Shown one piece after another: positions 42,083 through 50,475 of a stretch of 64,000 nt of DNA (its first letter is position 1; every line of letters starts with the position of its first letter). Made by a program: the position numbers and the translations under genes. Under the pieces are notes generated by a model. That model saw only the letters and a program-made list of their open reading frames with translations, made no database searches and was not told where the DNA came from. The stretch spans positions 42,382-106,381 of the forward strand of contig NZ_QSUU01000009.1 in NCBI RefSeq assembly GCF_003439125.1, read 5' to 3'. This DNA is from Collinsella sp. OM04-5 (GTDB lineage Bacteria; Actinomycetota; Coriobacteriia; Coriobacteriales; Coriobacteriaceae).

Positions 42083-42802
42083 CTACATGACCATAACGTA
42101 GCGCGATCCCACGTAGTACTGCTTACCCATCAGGACCGGCTCGCCATTGGGTCCGATAAAGCCGGCGCGCAGGTTGAGCAGCGGATCGTGCGGAGCAATG
42201 CCCAGCTCAGCCGCCTGCTCGGCGTTGGCGCGAACGGCTTCGACCGTACGGTAACCAACCGAGACAATCGGCGTTCCGCCAACACGCTCGACCTCGGCAA
42301 AAATCGACTTGTCCTCAAGATCGGCCGTCAACAGCTCACGGTAGGCGTCAAACGGCACAAAGATGTTCTCTTCAAAGATGGGCTCGCCGTCGGCAGTACG
42401 CACGCGCTTGATGTGCAGCAGCAGCGCATCCTTCTGCAGGCCAAAGAACTCCATCTCGTTTTGGCGCGCCGGCACAATCTGGCGATCGATTACGTGCGCA
42501 CCGGCCTTCATGCCGTTGCCGGCACACAGCGCGGTAAACGTCTGCAGCGTCGAGGCGTGAAATTGGCGATTGATGTGCGGCGTGGAAACAAAGGTGCCAC
42601 GGCCCTGCTGCTTAACCAGGTAGCCATCGGAGCACAGCTCCTCGACGGCGCGACGCACCGTAATTCGGCTCACCTCGTACTGCTCGGCTAGCTCGAGCTC
42701 GGACGGAATACGCTCCTTGGGTGCATAAACACCTTTCTCGATCGCATCCTTGATCTCGTCGTAAATCTGCTGGTAAAGCGGTGCATTTTTGGGTGCAGGC
42801 AT
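42083..42802 (-). CDS. GntR/UTRA-family regulator 3
   Basis: HutC-type regulator, 239 residues. Winged helix IPSELELAEQYEVSRITVRR, AVEELCSDGYLVKQQGRGTF; UTRA domain with LHIKRVRTADGEPIFEENIF and PLLNLRAGFIGPNGEPVLMG. It is monocistronic, with copy B of the structured repeat right after it. Its upstream region contains AACTAATACGTATATAACGT followed by CTAGTT, an ACGTTATA-type site that is also found ahead of the second PTS operon and EamA 2, so it is a candidate regulator of both. Confidence 0.88.
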   Translation of the reverse strand: MPAPKNAPLYQQIYDEIKDAIEKGVYAPKERIPSELELAEQYEVSRITVRRAVEELCSDGYLVKQQGRGTFVSTPHINRQFHASTLQTFTALCAGNGMKAGAHVIDRQIVPARQNEMEFFGLQKDALLLHIKRVRTADGEPIFEENIFVPFDAYRELLTADLEDKSIFAEVERVGGTPIVSVGYRTVEAVRANAEQAAELGIAPHDPLLNLRAGFIGPNGEPVLMGKQYYVGSRYVMVM

Positions 42803-42832
42803 ATCTAATCACTCTTATCGAAATATTGAAAT

Positions 42833-42857
42833 AACTAATACGTATATAACGTCTAGT
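42833..42857. promoter_or_regulatory. ACGTTATA-type operator upstream of GntR 3
   Basis: On the minus strand AACTAGACGTTATATACGTA then TTAGTT, a partly palindromic site about 30 nt before the GntR 3 start; probably autoregulatory. Confidence 0.5.
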
Positions 42858-42906
42858 TTCATGTTACCTCATAATGATAAAACGATACACCGCATACAGC
42901 AAATCC

Positions 42907-43914
42907 TTACCTGCCGTCGTCCTGTTGCAGGCTGTCCTGATCGATGAGGCGCGCCTGCCTGCTGGCCATGCGCGCGGGCTTGTCGGGATCGGGCACGGCC
43001 GTGGGCATGGGCTCGTCGACATGACCGCCCCACCAGCCGCCCACAAAGTTGAGCGTATGGAACACATTGATCACGGCGCCGGGATCAATGTCGCACACCA
43101 GCTTGATAATGTCCTGGCTCTCGTAGGTCGAGACAACGGCATGCAGCAGGTACATCTTCTCGCGGCTGTATCCGCCAATGACCTCGGCACAGCTAATGCC
43201 ATGCTGAAAATGGTCAACATAGGCGGTCATGACCTCGTCGGCCTTGCGCGTCGTGATCTGCAGCGTCACGCGATCGTAGCGACGATAGAAGCTGTCGATG
43301 GTCTTGGTCGAAATAAACTGGAACACGATGGAGTACGCCGCGTTGTCCCAGCCAAACATAAAGCCAAAGATCGCCAGGATAAAGCAGTTGAAACCAAAGA
43401 TAACGCCCCAGATGGTCTTGCCCGTGTGGTTGGAAACCCACAGCGCGATAAAGTCGGTGCCGCCGGTGGATGCGCCGGACTTAAGCGCGATGGCAGCGCC
43501 CAGACCCGAGACCACGCCACCAAAAATGATGAGCATGATCTTGTCGCCCAAAAACGGCGCGAAGTGAAAGACGTTGAGGAACAGCGACGAGAGCATGACC
43601 TGCATCATCGAGAAGATGACGAAGCGCTTGCTAATGCCGCTCCAGCACAGGAGCGCCACGGGGATGTTGAGCGCGAGCATGCCGAGCGAGATGTCGATGT
43701 GAACGCCGCCGAGCGAGGTGACGCGATCGAGCAGGACCGCGACGCCGGTGAGGCCGCTCGGAAGCAGGTCGGCGGGGCGAATGAACGCCTGAATCAGAAA
43801 TGTCTGGAGAACGGCGGAGATGGTGACCGCCACGGCAGTAATGGCGCGGCGGACGATGGTGAGACGGCCGAGCACGAGCACGCGGTCCGTGAGCTGATCG
43901 ATGGCGTTCGCCAC
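42907..43914 (-). CDS. YitT family membrane protein
   Basis: Unknown function, 335 residues. Five to six TM helices (such as LTIVRRAITAVAVTISAVLQ, PVALLCWSGISKRFVIFSMM) with the signature GLGAAIALKSGASTGGTDFI are followed by a cytosolic DUF2179 domain (DRVTLQITTRKADEVMTAYV, ISCAEVIGGYSREKMYLLHA). It begins with GTG at 43914, with GGAG 5 nt before. The C-terminal 40 residues are an extra hydrophilic tail. The gene stands alone between GntR 3 and HAD. Confidence 0.88.
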   Translation of the reverse strand: MANAIDQLTDRVLVLGRLTIVRRAITAVAVTISAVLQTFLIQAFIRPADLLPSGLTGVAVLLDRVTSLGGVHIDISLGMLALNIPVALLCWSGISKRFVIFSMMQVMLSSLFLNVFHFAPFLGDKIMLIIFGGVVSGLGAAIALKSGASTGGTDFIALWVSNHTGKTIWGVIFGFNCFILAIFGFMFGWDNAAYSIVFQFISTKTIDSFYRRYDRVTLQITTRKADEVMTAYVDHFQHGISCAEVIGGYSREKMYLLHAVVSTYESQDIIKLVCDIDPGAVINVFHTLNFVGGWWGGHVDEPMPTAVPDPDKPARMASRQARLIDQDSLQQDDGR

Positions 43915-44049
43915 GTAGGCTCCTTTCGAAGGCAGATGTAATTGTGGGGCATGCCGGCGATTGTAGCATGGAGCGCGAGAGGGCGCTTCAATTCACCCTC
44001 TCTCGACAACCAAAACGAGCCAGCAGCTCCCCAACCAAAGAGCCAAATT

Positions 44050-44172
44050 CTAAGTGAGTAGACTTTTCGCGATCTACCAAGCGCACTCAAAACAGCCACC
44101 TCTCCGACCTGCGGTTTTACTAAGGCAGATACGCTTTGTGCTCGGCATGTGCCAAAAAGTCTACTCACTTAG
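44050..44172. repeat. 123 nt element with perfect 18 bp terminal inverted repeats
   Basis: CTAAGTGAGTAGACTTTT (44050-44067) is the exact reverse complement of 44155-44172. The 87 nt interior has no clear structure. The gap 43915-44267 has no gene. Architecture like the 1368-1493 element, but different sequence. Confidence 0.82.
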
Positions 44173-44267
44173 TCCGAGTCGAAGCCAAACGGATCTAAAT
44201 CAAAGCCAAAATGAGCCAATCCACCGCAAGAGACGTGTGAATCCGCACTTCTTGCGGCGAATTGACG

Positions 44268-44897
44268 CTACAAAGCGGTCAGAATGTCGGCGAGGTTGTC
44301 GATGACGGCGTCGGCTCCCGTTTGGTCCAGGTTAACGCCCTCGTGCGGACGCAGTGCCAGGACGCGCGCGCCGGAGCGCTTGCCGGCCTCGATGCCCAAA
44401 GGCGAGTCCTCGATAACCAGGCACTCGGTAGGCTCCACCCCCAGTGCCTCCATGGCACGCAGGTAGATCTCGGGGTCGGGCTTAAATGCACTGCACTCGT
44501 GACCGCTGATGGTGTAGTCCAGCACGTCGGTGATACCGGCAATCTCCACCAGCTCGTCAATGAGCTCGCGATAGGACGAGCTCGCGATGGCACACTTGAC
44601 GCCGCGCTCGTGCAGCTCGCGCATCACCGGCTCCGCCTGCTCGTTGAGCAGCTCGGCATACGGAACAGGGTGAACCGGGCTGTAGACCTGCTTGTACTCA
44701 ACGCGCAAGCGCTCGCGCAGCTCAACATCGTCGGGCACCAGCGACTTCCAGATGGCAGGCTCGTTAGACCCCGAAAGATCGGGGATCTCGTCAAAGTGGA
44801 ACCCCTTTTCCTCCATAAACGCCACGCGGCGACGGTTGTAGAACCACTCGGTATCGACCAGCACGCCGTCCATATCAAACAGCACTGCCTTGATCAT
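44268..44897 (-). CDS. HAD-superfamily phosphatase / beta-phosphoglucomutase-like
   Basis: 209 residues, HAD subfamily IA. Motif I is FDMDGVLVDTE (nucleophile Asp8, acid Asp10), motif II ASSSYRE, motif III Lys in KPDPEIYL, motif IV IEDSPLGIEAGKRSGA. A helical cap domain lies between motifs I and II. The Met at 44897 has GGAGG 8 nt upstream. It follows SIS 3 in the second PTS cluster, but a terminator lies between them. It may remove phosphate from a sugar phosphate made by this pathway; beta-phosphoglucomutase activity is also possible. Confidence 0.85.
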   Translation of the reverse strand: MIKAVLFDMDGVLVDTEWFYNRRRVAFMEEKGFHFDEIPDLSGSNEPAIWKSLVPDDVELRERLRVEYKQVYSPVHPVPYAELLNEQAEPVMRELHERGVKCAIASSSYRELIDELVEIAGITDVLDYTISGHECSAFKPDPEIYLRAMEALGVEPTECLVIEDSPLGIEAGKRSGARVLALRPHEGVNLDQTGADAVIDNLADILTAL

Positions 44898-44923
44898 ACG
44901 CATCTCCTCCCACCCGCCAAAAA

Positions 44924-44957
44924 GGGACAGGTTTATTTTGGTAGGTTTTATCTGGGG
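44924..44957. repeat. Solo copy of the 33 nt GGGACAGG repeat
   Basis: GGGACAGGTTTATTTTGGTA then GGTTTTATCTGGG, equal to the left arm of the element at 52407. It lies in the HAD leader, about 27 nt before the start codon. Confidence 0.85.
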
Positions 44958-44991
44958 TTTTGCGGCGCGACGGGCGCGCCCTCCCCAGAGC

Positions 44992-45023
44992 AAAAAAGGG
45001 GACGGGGCGCAAACCCCATCCCC
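44992..45023 (-). terminator. Terminator between SIS 3 and the HAD gene
   Basis: On the minus strand GGGGATGGGG pairs with CCCCGTCCCC around TTTGCG and is followed by TTTTTT. It ends the second PTS operon 35 nt after SIS 3. Confidence 0.88.
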
Positions 45024-45057
45024 TCTCAATCAACCTGTAAGGTCTACTTACTTGTGA

Positions 45058-46041
45058 TTAGTAGGAAAGCTTCCACATGTAGCGACGCATGGTCAGCGGG
45101 TGCTGACGGGCCTCGGCGATCTGGTTGCCGTACTCGCGCATAACGGCGAGGTGCAGCAGCGGGTTGAAGTAGGTGACGACGCTTGCCGGCACGGCGTCGG
45201 CCAGACCGTAGTCCTTGGAGTCGATCAGAGCGACCTTGGCGCCCATGCGCTTAAGGAAGGTGAGGGCGCGGGCGTCCATCGGACGGGTGGCACCGTCGGA
45301 CATGAAGAAGACGTAGGGCTTACCCTCGGTGGAAACCTCGAACGGGCCGTGGAAGTACTCACCGGTGTTGTAGGCGGCGGCATCGATCCACTGCATCTCG
45401 GTGAACAGGAAGGCGGCGTGAGAATAAGCCATCTTCTCGGAGGCACCGGAGGCCATGAAGTAGATCATCTTGTCGTCCTTGAAGTCCTGGGCGAACTGCT
45501 TGGCAAGACCCTTGGCGGACTGAGCGGCGTTCTCGCAGAGCTCGAAGACGTTGGTGAGGCCGGTGATCATGTCGTCGTACTTGTCATAGCCCTCGGTCTG
45601 CTGAAGGATCTCGAGAGCAAGAGCGATGGCATAGCCGGGCTTCTCGCACTTGGCAGCGAAGTTGGCGTGGAAGCCGTGAACGATGACGTAGTCGGCGTCG
45701 ACGGTCAGAGCGGAGCCAGCCTTGTTGGTGAGGGAGACGACCGGGCAGTTGTGCTTCTTGGCGGTCTTGTTAGCCTCGACGGTCTCGGGCGTGGAGCCAC
45801 CGAGGGAGCAGGTGATCACGAAGGTGTGCTCGTTGACCCAGGAAGGCGTGTCGTAGTTGAACTCGTTAGCGGTGAAGATCTGAACGTTCAGCTTGTCCGT
45901 GTTGTTGGCCAGGAAGTACTTGGCGGGGTACAGGTCGGACATGGAAGCACCGCAGCCGACGAAGGCGACGCTGTGGATCTCGTGGTTGGACAGGACGTCA
46001 GCGACGATCTGCTTAGGGAGGTTAAGGTCGATCTCGTACAT
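45058..46041 (-). CDS. SIS-domain deglycase-like enzyme 3
   Basis: Two SIS domains, 327 residues. Loops VGCGASMSDLYP (28-39) and CSLGGSTPET (78-87). Glu215 of EMQW and His231 of EYFHGPFE have the family 16-residue spacing, almost the same numbering as FraB Glu214/His230 (from memory). The tail QHPLTMRRYMWKLSY is typical. I chose the Met at 46041, with AAAGGA 9 nt upstream. It is the last gene of the IIAB-IIC-IID-SIS operon, so its substrate should be the product of that PTS, such as a glycosyl- or glucosamine-linked amino acid phosphate. Confidence 0.82.
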   Translation of the reverse strand: MYEIDLNLPKQIVADVLSNHEIHSVAFVGCGASMSDLYPAKYFLANNTDKLNVQIFTANEFNYDTPSWVNEHTFVITCSLGGSTPETVEANKTAKKHNCPVVSLTNKAGSALTVDADYVIVHGFHANFAAKCEKPGYAIALALEILQQTEGYDKYDDMITGLTNVFELCENAAQSAKGLAKQFAQDFKDDKMIYFMASGASEKMAYSHAAFLFTEMQWIDAAAYNTGEYFHGPFEVSTEGKPYVFFMSDGATRPMDARALTFLKRMGAKVALIDSKDYGLADAVPASVVTYFNPLLHLAVMREYGNQIAEARQHPLTMRRYMWKLSY

Positions 46042-46240
46042 CTGACACATTCCTTTCAATTTTTGCGGCGCCACATTGCCGGGCGCACGCAGGGTTACCG
46101 TGATTTGGACCGAGTCGCCGGCCCGTTGAGGATGTGACAAAGGAACCGCTCCTTTGTCACATTTTGGGGATGGGAGCCTGCCTGGGGTATGGGATGTCAG
46201 GCAGGCCCCCGGGGGAAAGCGGTTAGACGCTTGGTCGCGA

Positions 46241-47074
46241 CTAGGCCAGGATGCCGGCCGCGGAGAGGGCGATGCCGCCCACGATGGCGATCACGAGAAG
46301 CCAACCGGTGTTGACGTTCTTCTTGATGAGCCAGTACATAAGGCCGGTGAGGCCAAGGGAGATCATCTGGGGCATCATGCCGTCCAGGATGTCCTGGATC
46401 ACAACGGTGCCGTCAGCGAACTGCAGCGGGGTGGTGGCGCCGATCAGCGTAGCGATCATGCCGCCCACGGACATAAGACCCACGATGCCGCAGACATACA
46501 TGAGCTTCTCCATGAGGTCGCCGCCCTGAAGCTTGCTCAGGTACTCGTGGCCGCCCTGATAGCCCATCTTGGCTGCGAACCAAGTGATCAGCACGGCGGG
46601 GACGATGGAGATGAGCATGGCCAGGATCGGGCCCATGATGGAGCCCTGTTGAGCCAGCTGAACGCCCAGGCCAAAGGCGATAACGCGGATGGTGCCCTGG
46701 AAGAAGGAGTCACCGATGCCGGAAAGCGGGCCCATAAGAGAGGTCTTGACCGCGTTAATCGAATCGGGGTTGAAGTTCTCGGGATCCTTGGCGTACTCCT
46801 CCTCCATGGAGGCGGCGAGGCCCAGGATGAAAGCGCTCGTCTGCGGGGTGCAGTTGTAGAACGCCATGTGACGGTGGTAAGCCTCTTTCTTAGCAGCGAG
46901 CTGCTTGGGGTCGGACTCGTCCGGATAGAGGCGATCGAGCGTGGGAACCATGCCGTAGAGGAAGCCCATGTTCATCTGACGCTCGTAGTTCCAAGAGGCC
47001 TGGATGGCCCAGGAGCGCCAGAAGAACTGGCTGACCTTCTTGTTCAGGGACACGTCCTTGGTTGCGGTTGCCAT
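46241..47074 (-). CDS. PTS mannose/fructose/sorbose-family IID component (system 2)
   Basis: Membrane channel partner of IIC, 277 residues. It shows FFWRSWAIQASWNYERQMNM, GFLYGMVPTLDRLYPDE, SLMGPLSGIGDSFFQGTIRV and GLTGLMYWLIKKNVNTGWLL. The ATG at 47074 has AAGGAGG 8 nt upstream; a longer in-frame start at 47191 lies within IIC. It follows IIC by 13 nt, and 200 nt separate it from SIS 3; that gap (46042-46240) contains no gene. Confidence 0.93.
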   Translation of the reverse strand: MATATKDVSLNKKVSQFFWRSWAIQASWNYERQMNMGFLYGMVPTLDRLYPDESDPKQLAAKKEAYHRHMAFYNCTPQTSAFILGLAASMEEEYAKDPENFNPDSINAVKTSLMGPLSGIGDSFFQGTIRVIAFGLGVQLAQQGSIMGPILAMLISIVPAVLITWFAAKMGYQGGHEYLSKLQGGDLMEKLMYVCGIVGLMSVGGMIATLIGATTPLQFADGTVVIQDILDGMMPQMISLGLTGLMYWLIKKNVNTGWLLVIAIVGGIALSAAGILA

Positions 47075-47087
47075 AGTGTGTTCCTCC

Positions 47088-47882
47088 TTAGTCTTCGTCG
47101 TCTTCGAGCGGATCGTAGTCGGAATCGACACCGGCGGCTGCATGGGAACCGTTGAACTTGAAGCCCATGAAGACGACAGCCAGGCACACACCGATCAGAG
47201 CGACCGCGATGACGGACAGGTTGAGATAAGCGGCGAGCAGGAAACCGATGAACAGGAACGGAGTCATACCCTTCTTGATCATCATGGTGAGCAGCAGGGC
47301 CAAGCCGTAGGCGGTCATGATCTTGGTCGAAACGTTAAGACCAGTGGACAGCCACTCGGGAACCATGTTGACGATGGCCTGAACCAGGTCGGTGCCAACA
47401 AAGACGGCGAGGAAGATCGGCAGGAAGTACATGATGGCGTACAGACCGGAGCCGGCGCAGATGTGCATACGGTAGGCGGTCTTGAACTTTCCGTTATCGA
47501 TCGCGCTATCGGCCACATGGGTGAGGGCGGCGATGATGGAACGGAAGACAATGCCGAGGAGCTGACCCAGGACGGCGACCGGGATGGCGATCGTCATGGC
47601 GGTCTCGGCGGAAGCATCGGTCAGGCATGCGAAGGCAGCGGCCACGATGCCGCCCAGGACCATATCGGGCGGAACGGCAGCGCCGACCTGCACCAGGCCC
47701 ATGGACACGAGCTCGACGGCGGCACCGACGGCAAGGCCGGTGGGCACATCGCCCAGCAGCAGACCGACGAGCGTAGCGCCAACGAGGGGCTGCTCGAAGT
47801 TAAGACGACCGAGCAGGCGGGAGTCCCACATGCAGAACACGCCGACGAGGCCGACGAGCACCGCACTGATGAACGTATTCAT
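47088..47882 (-). CDS. PTS mannose/fructose/sorbose-family IIC component (system 2)
   Basis: Polytopic permease subunit, 264 residues with about eight TM helices. LVGATLVGLLLGDVPTGLAV, GAAVELVSMGLVQVGAAVPP and DMVLGGIVAAAFACLTDAS are standard IIC sequence. The C-terminal end is acidic (DSDYDPLEDDED), like system 1. AAGGAG precedes the ATG. It lies 36 nt after the IIAB gene, within the operon. Confidence 0.93.
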   Translation of the reverse strand: MNTFISAVLVGLVGVFCMWDSRLLGRLNFEQPLVGATLVGLLLGDVPTGLAVGAAVELVSMGLVQVGAAVPPDMVLGGIVAAAFACLTDASAETAMTIAIPVAVLGQLLGIVFRSIIAALTHVADSAIDNGKFKTAYRMHICAGSGLYAIMYFLPIFLAVFVGTDLVQAIVNMVPEWLSTGLNVSTKIMTAYGLALLLTMMIKKGMTPFLFIGFLLAAYLNLSVIAVALIGVCLAVVFMGFKFNGSHAAAGVDSDYDPLEDDED

Positions 47883-47918
47883 ACCCTTCTCCTTTCAGTC
47901 AGGCAAAAGCCTGGTTGA

Positions 47919-48842
47919 TTACAGCTTGGCGTCGATGTCGACGCTCTGATACGTAGGGGTCTGCTGGACATAGAGCTTGATGCCCATGTCGAGCAGCTGG
48001 TTGACGTCGGCCTTCTGGGTGGCGTCGAGGAAGACGGAGCTGTCCTTACCGCCGACCTGATCGGCACCGTCGTGGTTGGCGGTGGCGCCTAGGTTGATGG
48101 CGTCGAGTTTGTAGCCCTGGCAGAACTGCAGCATCTCGGCAGTGTTGCCAAAGACGAACATGACGCGCTCGCCGAGGGTGTTGAGCTTGTCCATCTTGGC
48201 GAGGGCACGCTCGACGGTGAAGACGTTCAGGCGCACGCCCTGGGGCTTGGCCAGCTTAAGAGCGCCCTTCTTGATGTCATCGTTGGCGGCAGCGTTGTCG
48301 ACGACGATGATGCGCTCGGCCTGGACCTTGGTGGTCCAGGTAAAGACGACCTGGCCGTGCAGCAGACGGTAGTCAAGACGCGCGAGGACAATCTTGGCGG
48401 GACCGGAGCTGTGACGGGACGCCTTGGCCTTCTTGGCGGGAGCCGCGGCGACCTCGACCGGTGCGTTGGGGTTGGTCAGACCGGTGCGGGCCTCGTTGAT
48501 GAGGGCCGCGAGCTCGGCGCCCTTGACGGGGACGGGGCTCATAGCGAGCGTGAGCGCCAGCGGGATGTTGAAACCGCTGACAACCGTGAACTTCGTGCCG
48601 TTCTTGGAAAGCTCGACCATGCTGTTGTTAACCGAGCTGCCGAGCATATCGGTCAGCACATAGACGGTGTCGTCCGCGTTGAACGTGGCGATCATGGCGT
48701 CCACCTTATTGGTGATGGGCTCCTTGTCGTCACGAGCAAGCGACACGACGTGGACGTTCGACACGTCGCCGAGAACCATCTCGAGCGTGTCTTTGGCGCC
48801 TGCGGCCAGGCCGCCATGAGATGCGAGAATGATCTGATTCAT
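47919..48842 (-). CDS. PTS mannose-family fused IIA-IIB protein (system 2)
   Basis: Two-domain phosphocarrier, 307 residues, like ManX. The IIA domain (1-127) has His9 in IILASHGGLAAG and DMLGSSVNN. An Ala/Pro/Lys linker (about 128-149, PVEVAAAPAKKAKASRH) leads to IIB with the active His162 in LDYRLLHGQV. In system 1 the same two domains are separate proteins. GGAGG is 4 nt before the ATG. It is the first gene of the second PTS operon, with an ACGTTATA site 29-50 nt upstream. Confidence 0.94.
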   Translation of the reverse strand: MNQIILASHGGLAAGAKDTLEMVLGDVSNVHVVSLARDDKEPITNKVDAMIATFNADDTVYVLTDMLGSSVNNSMVELSKNGTKFTVVSGFNIPLALTLAMSPVPVKGAELAALINEARTGLTNPNAPVEVAAAPAKKAKASRHSSGPAKIVLARLDYRLLHGQVVFTWTTKVQAERIIVVDNAAANDDIKKGALKLAKPQGVRLNVFTVERALAKMDKLNTLGERVMFVFGNTAEMLQFCQGYKLDAINLGATANHDGADQVGGKDSSVFLDATQKADVNQLLDMGIKLYVQQTPTYQSVDIDAKL

Positions 48843-48867
48843 CTTGCCTCCTCCTTTTCGTTATGGT

Positions 48868-48891
48868 CATTATAACGTCTTATACGTTGCG
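48868..48891. promoter_or_regulatory. ACGTTATA-type operator upstream of the second PTS operon
   Basis: TCATTATAACGTCTTATACG then TTGC (minus strand: AACGTATAAGACGTTATAAT), containing the imperfect palindrome AACGT-ATAAG-ACGTT. Near the expected promoter of the IIAB gene. Confidence 0.5.
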
Positions 48892-49025
48892 GATATTGCT
48901 AATTAGTATAAAGACCGTTCGCGGGTGAAAATCGACCGTTGACGGGTTTAACGTACTTGAAACGTTGGGGCTGGGCAGGCCGGCACTGGCGGGATAACCC
49001 CAAGTCGGACCCTGCGCGCAATCCC

Positions 49026-50108
49026 CTATCGCACGAAGTACCAGGGGCTTTCCTGCACAGTGGGCTCCAGCGTAATGCCCGTGCGCTCGCGGAACAGATC
49101 CATGTCCTGCGATTTCTCCGTCCACCACGCGTTGGGCTTAAAGGTCATGCTCTCAATGACATGGCCGACAAACACACTGTTGTGCAGCTTGGAAAAGTCG
49201 GTGTTCATGATCACGATGGACGCGAGCACCAAAACGATGCCCAGAACCTTGATCGCACCGGCGGGCTCGGCGTAGACACCAATGCCCAGCAGCACGGTGA
49301 CGACCGTCTCGAATGACATTACGACGGGAACTTTCGACGTCTCGAGCCCCATGGACAGACCCTGCATATATAAGACATAGGCCACGGCTGTGGGGATGAG
49401 TCCAAAGCCAAGGAACAGCAGCAGCAGCTGTGGCGACATTGCCGCGGCGACATCTGGCCATGGAGCCGCGATAGCCGCCATAACCGCACCGCCAAAAACA
49501 AGGCCCCAAAACGTGACAGCCAGCGGGTGGACCGTCTTGGTTGCTATCCGGCTAAACACCGCGAGCGACGCGCCACAAAAGCCCGCAATCACGCCCGACG
49601 TGACGCCCCAAACCGAAAAATGAAAACCGGAAAGGTCGCCATCGGTCACTGCAAGTACACAGCCACCGATGTTAAAAGCGATGGCAACGAGCTTGTTGGG
49701 AGTCACATCCTCGCGATAAAGTACGCGGCCGAGCATGACGCCAAACACCGGCGAGGTGTAGAGCAGCACCGAGGCCGTGGACATGCCCACCTCGCCCATG
49801 CACTCGTAATAAAGCGTGTTAGCGGTGGCGAGGCCGATAATGCCAAGAAGCGCACAAGGAACAAGCTCTTTAGGACTTGCCTTGAACAGTGCCAGGGGAC
49901 CCGATGCCTTTCCCTCACGAGCACCTCCCTGGCAACCCATGAATGCCAAGACCGGAGCCATTAAGACGGCACCCGACAACAAGCGAAAGGCAGCCATACT
50001 CTGGGACGTAACGCCCATGGCCGAGATGCCGTTTACAAAGATTCCGATGCTGCCCCACATAAGCGCGGCGATCAGCACCAGCACATAGCCCAGATTGCTT
50101 TTCTTCAA
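49026..50108 (-). CDS. EamA/DMT-family transporter 2
   Basis: Drug/metabolite-family carrier, 360 residues, ten TM helices in two EamA repeats (VLIALMWGSIGIFVNGISAM, YYECMGEVGMSTASVLLYTS; then FGLIPTAVAYVLYMQGLSMG, TSKVPVVMSFETVVTVLLGI). A 45-residue C-terminal hydrophilic tail is added. I choose a TTG start at 50108 because GAGGAGG lies exactly 5 nt upstream; the ATG at 50144 has no site. An ACGTTATA site at 50148-50167 links it to the PTS/SIS regulon. It lies between the second PTS operon and SIS 4. Cargo unknown. Confidence 0.85.
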   Translation of the reverse strand: MKKSNLGYVLVLIAALMWGSIGIFVNGISAMGVTSQSMAAFRLLSGAVLMAPVLAFMGCQGGAREGKASGPLALFKASPKELVPCALLGIIGLATANTLYYECMGEVGMSTASVLLYTSPVFGVMLGRVLYREDVTPNKLVAIAFNIGGCVLAVTDGDLSGFHFSVWGVTSGVIAGFCGASLAVFSRIATKTVHPLAVTFWGLVFGGAVMAAIAAPWPDVAAAMSPQLLLLFLGFGLIPTAVAYVLYMQGLSMGLETSKVPVVMSFETVVTVLLGIGVYAEPAGAIKVLGIVLVLASIVIMNTDFSKLHNSVFVGHVIESMTFKPNAWWTEKSQDMDLFRERTGITLEPTVQESPWYFVR

Positions 50109-50147
50109 CGCAGCCTCCTCGGTATTGTTTCCAATATGTTTCACACT

Positions 50148-50167
50148 ACGTTATAGTCGTTATATAC
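50148..50167. promoter_or_regulatory. ACGTTATA-type operator upstream of EamA 2
   Basis: ACGTTATAGTCGTTATATAC, with the repeated half CGTTATA, 40 nt before the TTG start. Confidence 0.5.
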
Positions 50168-50234
50168 ATTTTTCAAGGCACAAATCGCCAAACGGGAAAA
50201 TCTGCTTTTCCGCTACAACCCATTAGTGCAAAGA

Positions 50235-50277
50235 GGACAGGTTCATATGCACCAACTTGGTGCATATGAACCTGTCC
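50235..50277. repeat. Perfect 43 nt palindrome
   Basis: GGACAGGTTCATATGCACCA plus A, one C, then the exact complement. It shares GGACAGGTT with the 33 nt repeat family. It lies between EamA 2 and SIS 4; it could form a very stable hairpin or cruciform. Confidence 0.88.
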
Positions 50278-50320
50278 CCAATGCACCAACCCCTTAACAA
50301 ACACGACGACGCCGACGTTT

Positions 50321-50475
50321 TGGCAACGTCAGCGAGCGCCCGTCATTTGAGCCAAGGTGCCGTGAAATGAAAAGGCGCTGACCTTCTGGTCGCGCCTTTG
50401 AAATTGAACGGCAGATTGGCCAAATGCCGGGCGCGCAGCGTCGAGCCGTTACGCCGTTCGGTAGAACGGCGTAAC
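50321..50475 (-). repeat. Structured post-stop repeat, copy C (after SIS 4)
   Basis: Same architecture as copy A, but the lower stem is GCGCCCG.CATTTG paired with CAAATGCCGGGCGC and the middle stem GCCGT with ACGGC. The tip AAGGCGC...GCGCCTT has the same TTCT loop. The stop-proximal hairpin is GTTACGCCGTTC/GAACGGCGTAAC. It begins at the SIS 4 stop codon. Confidence 0.85.
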
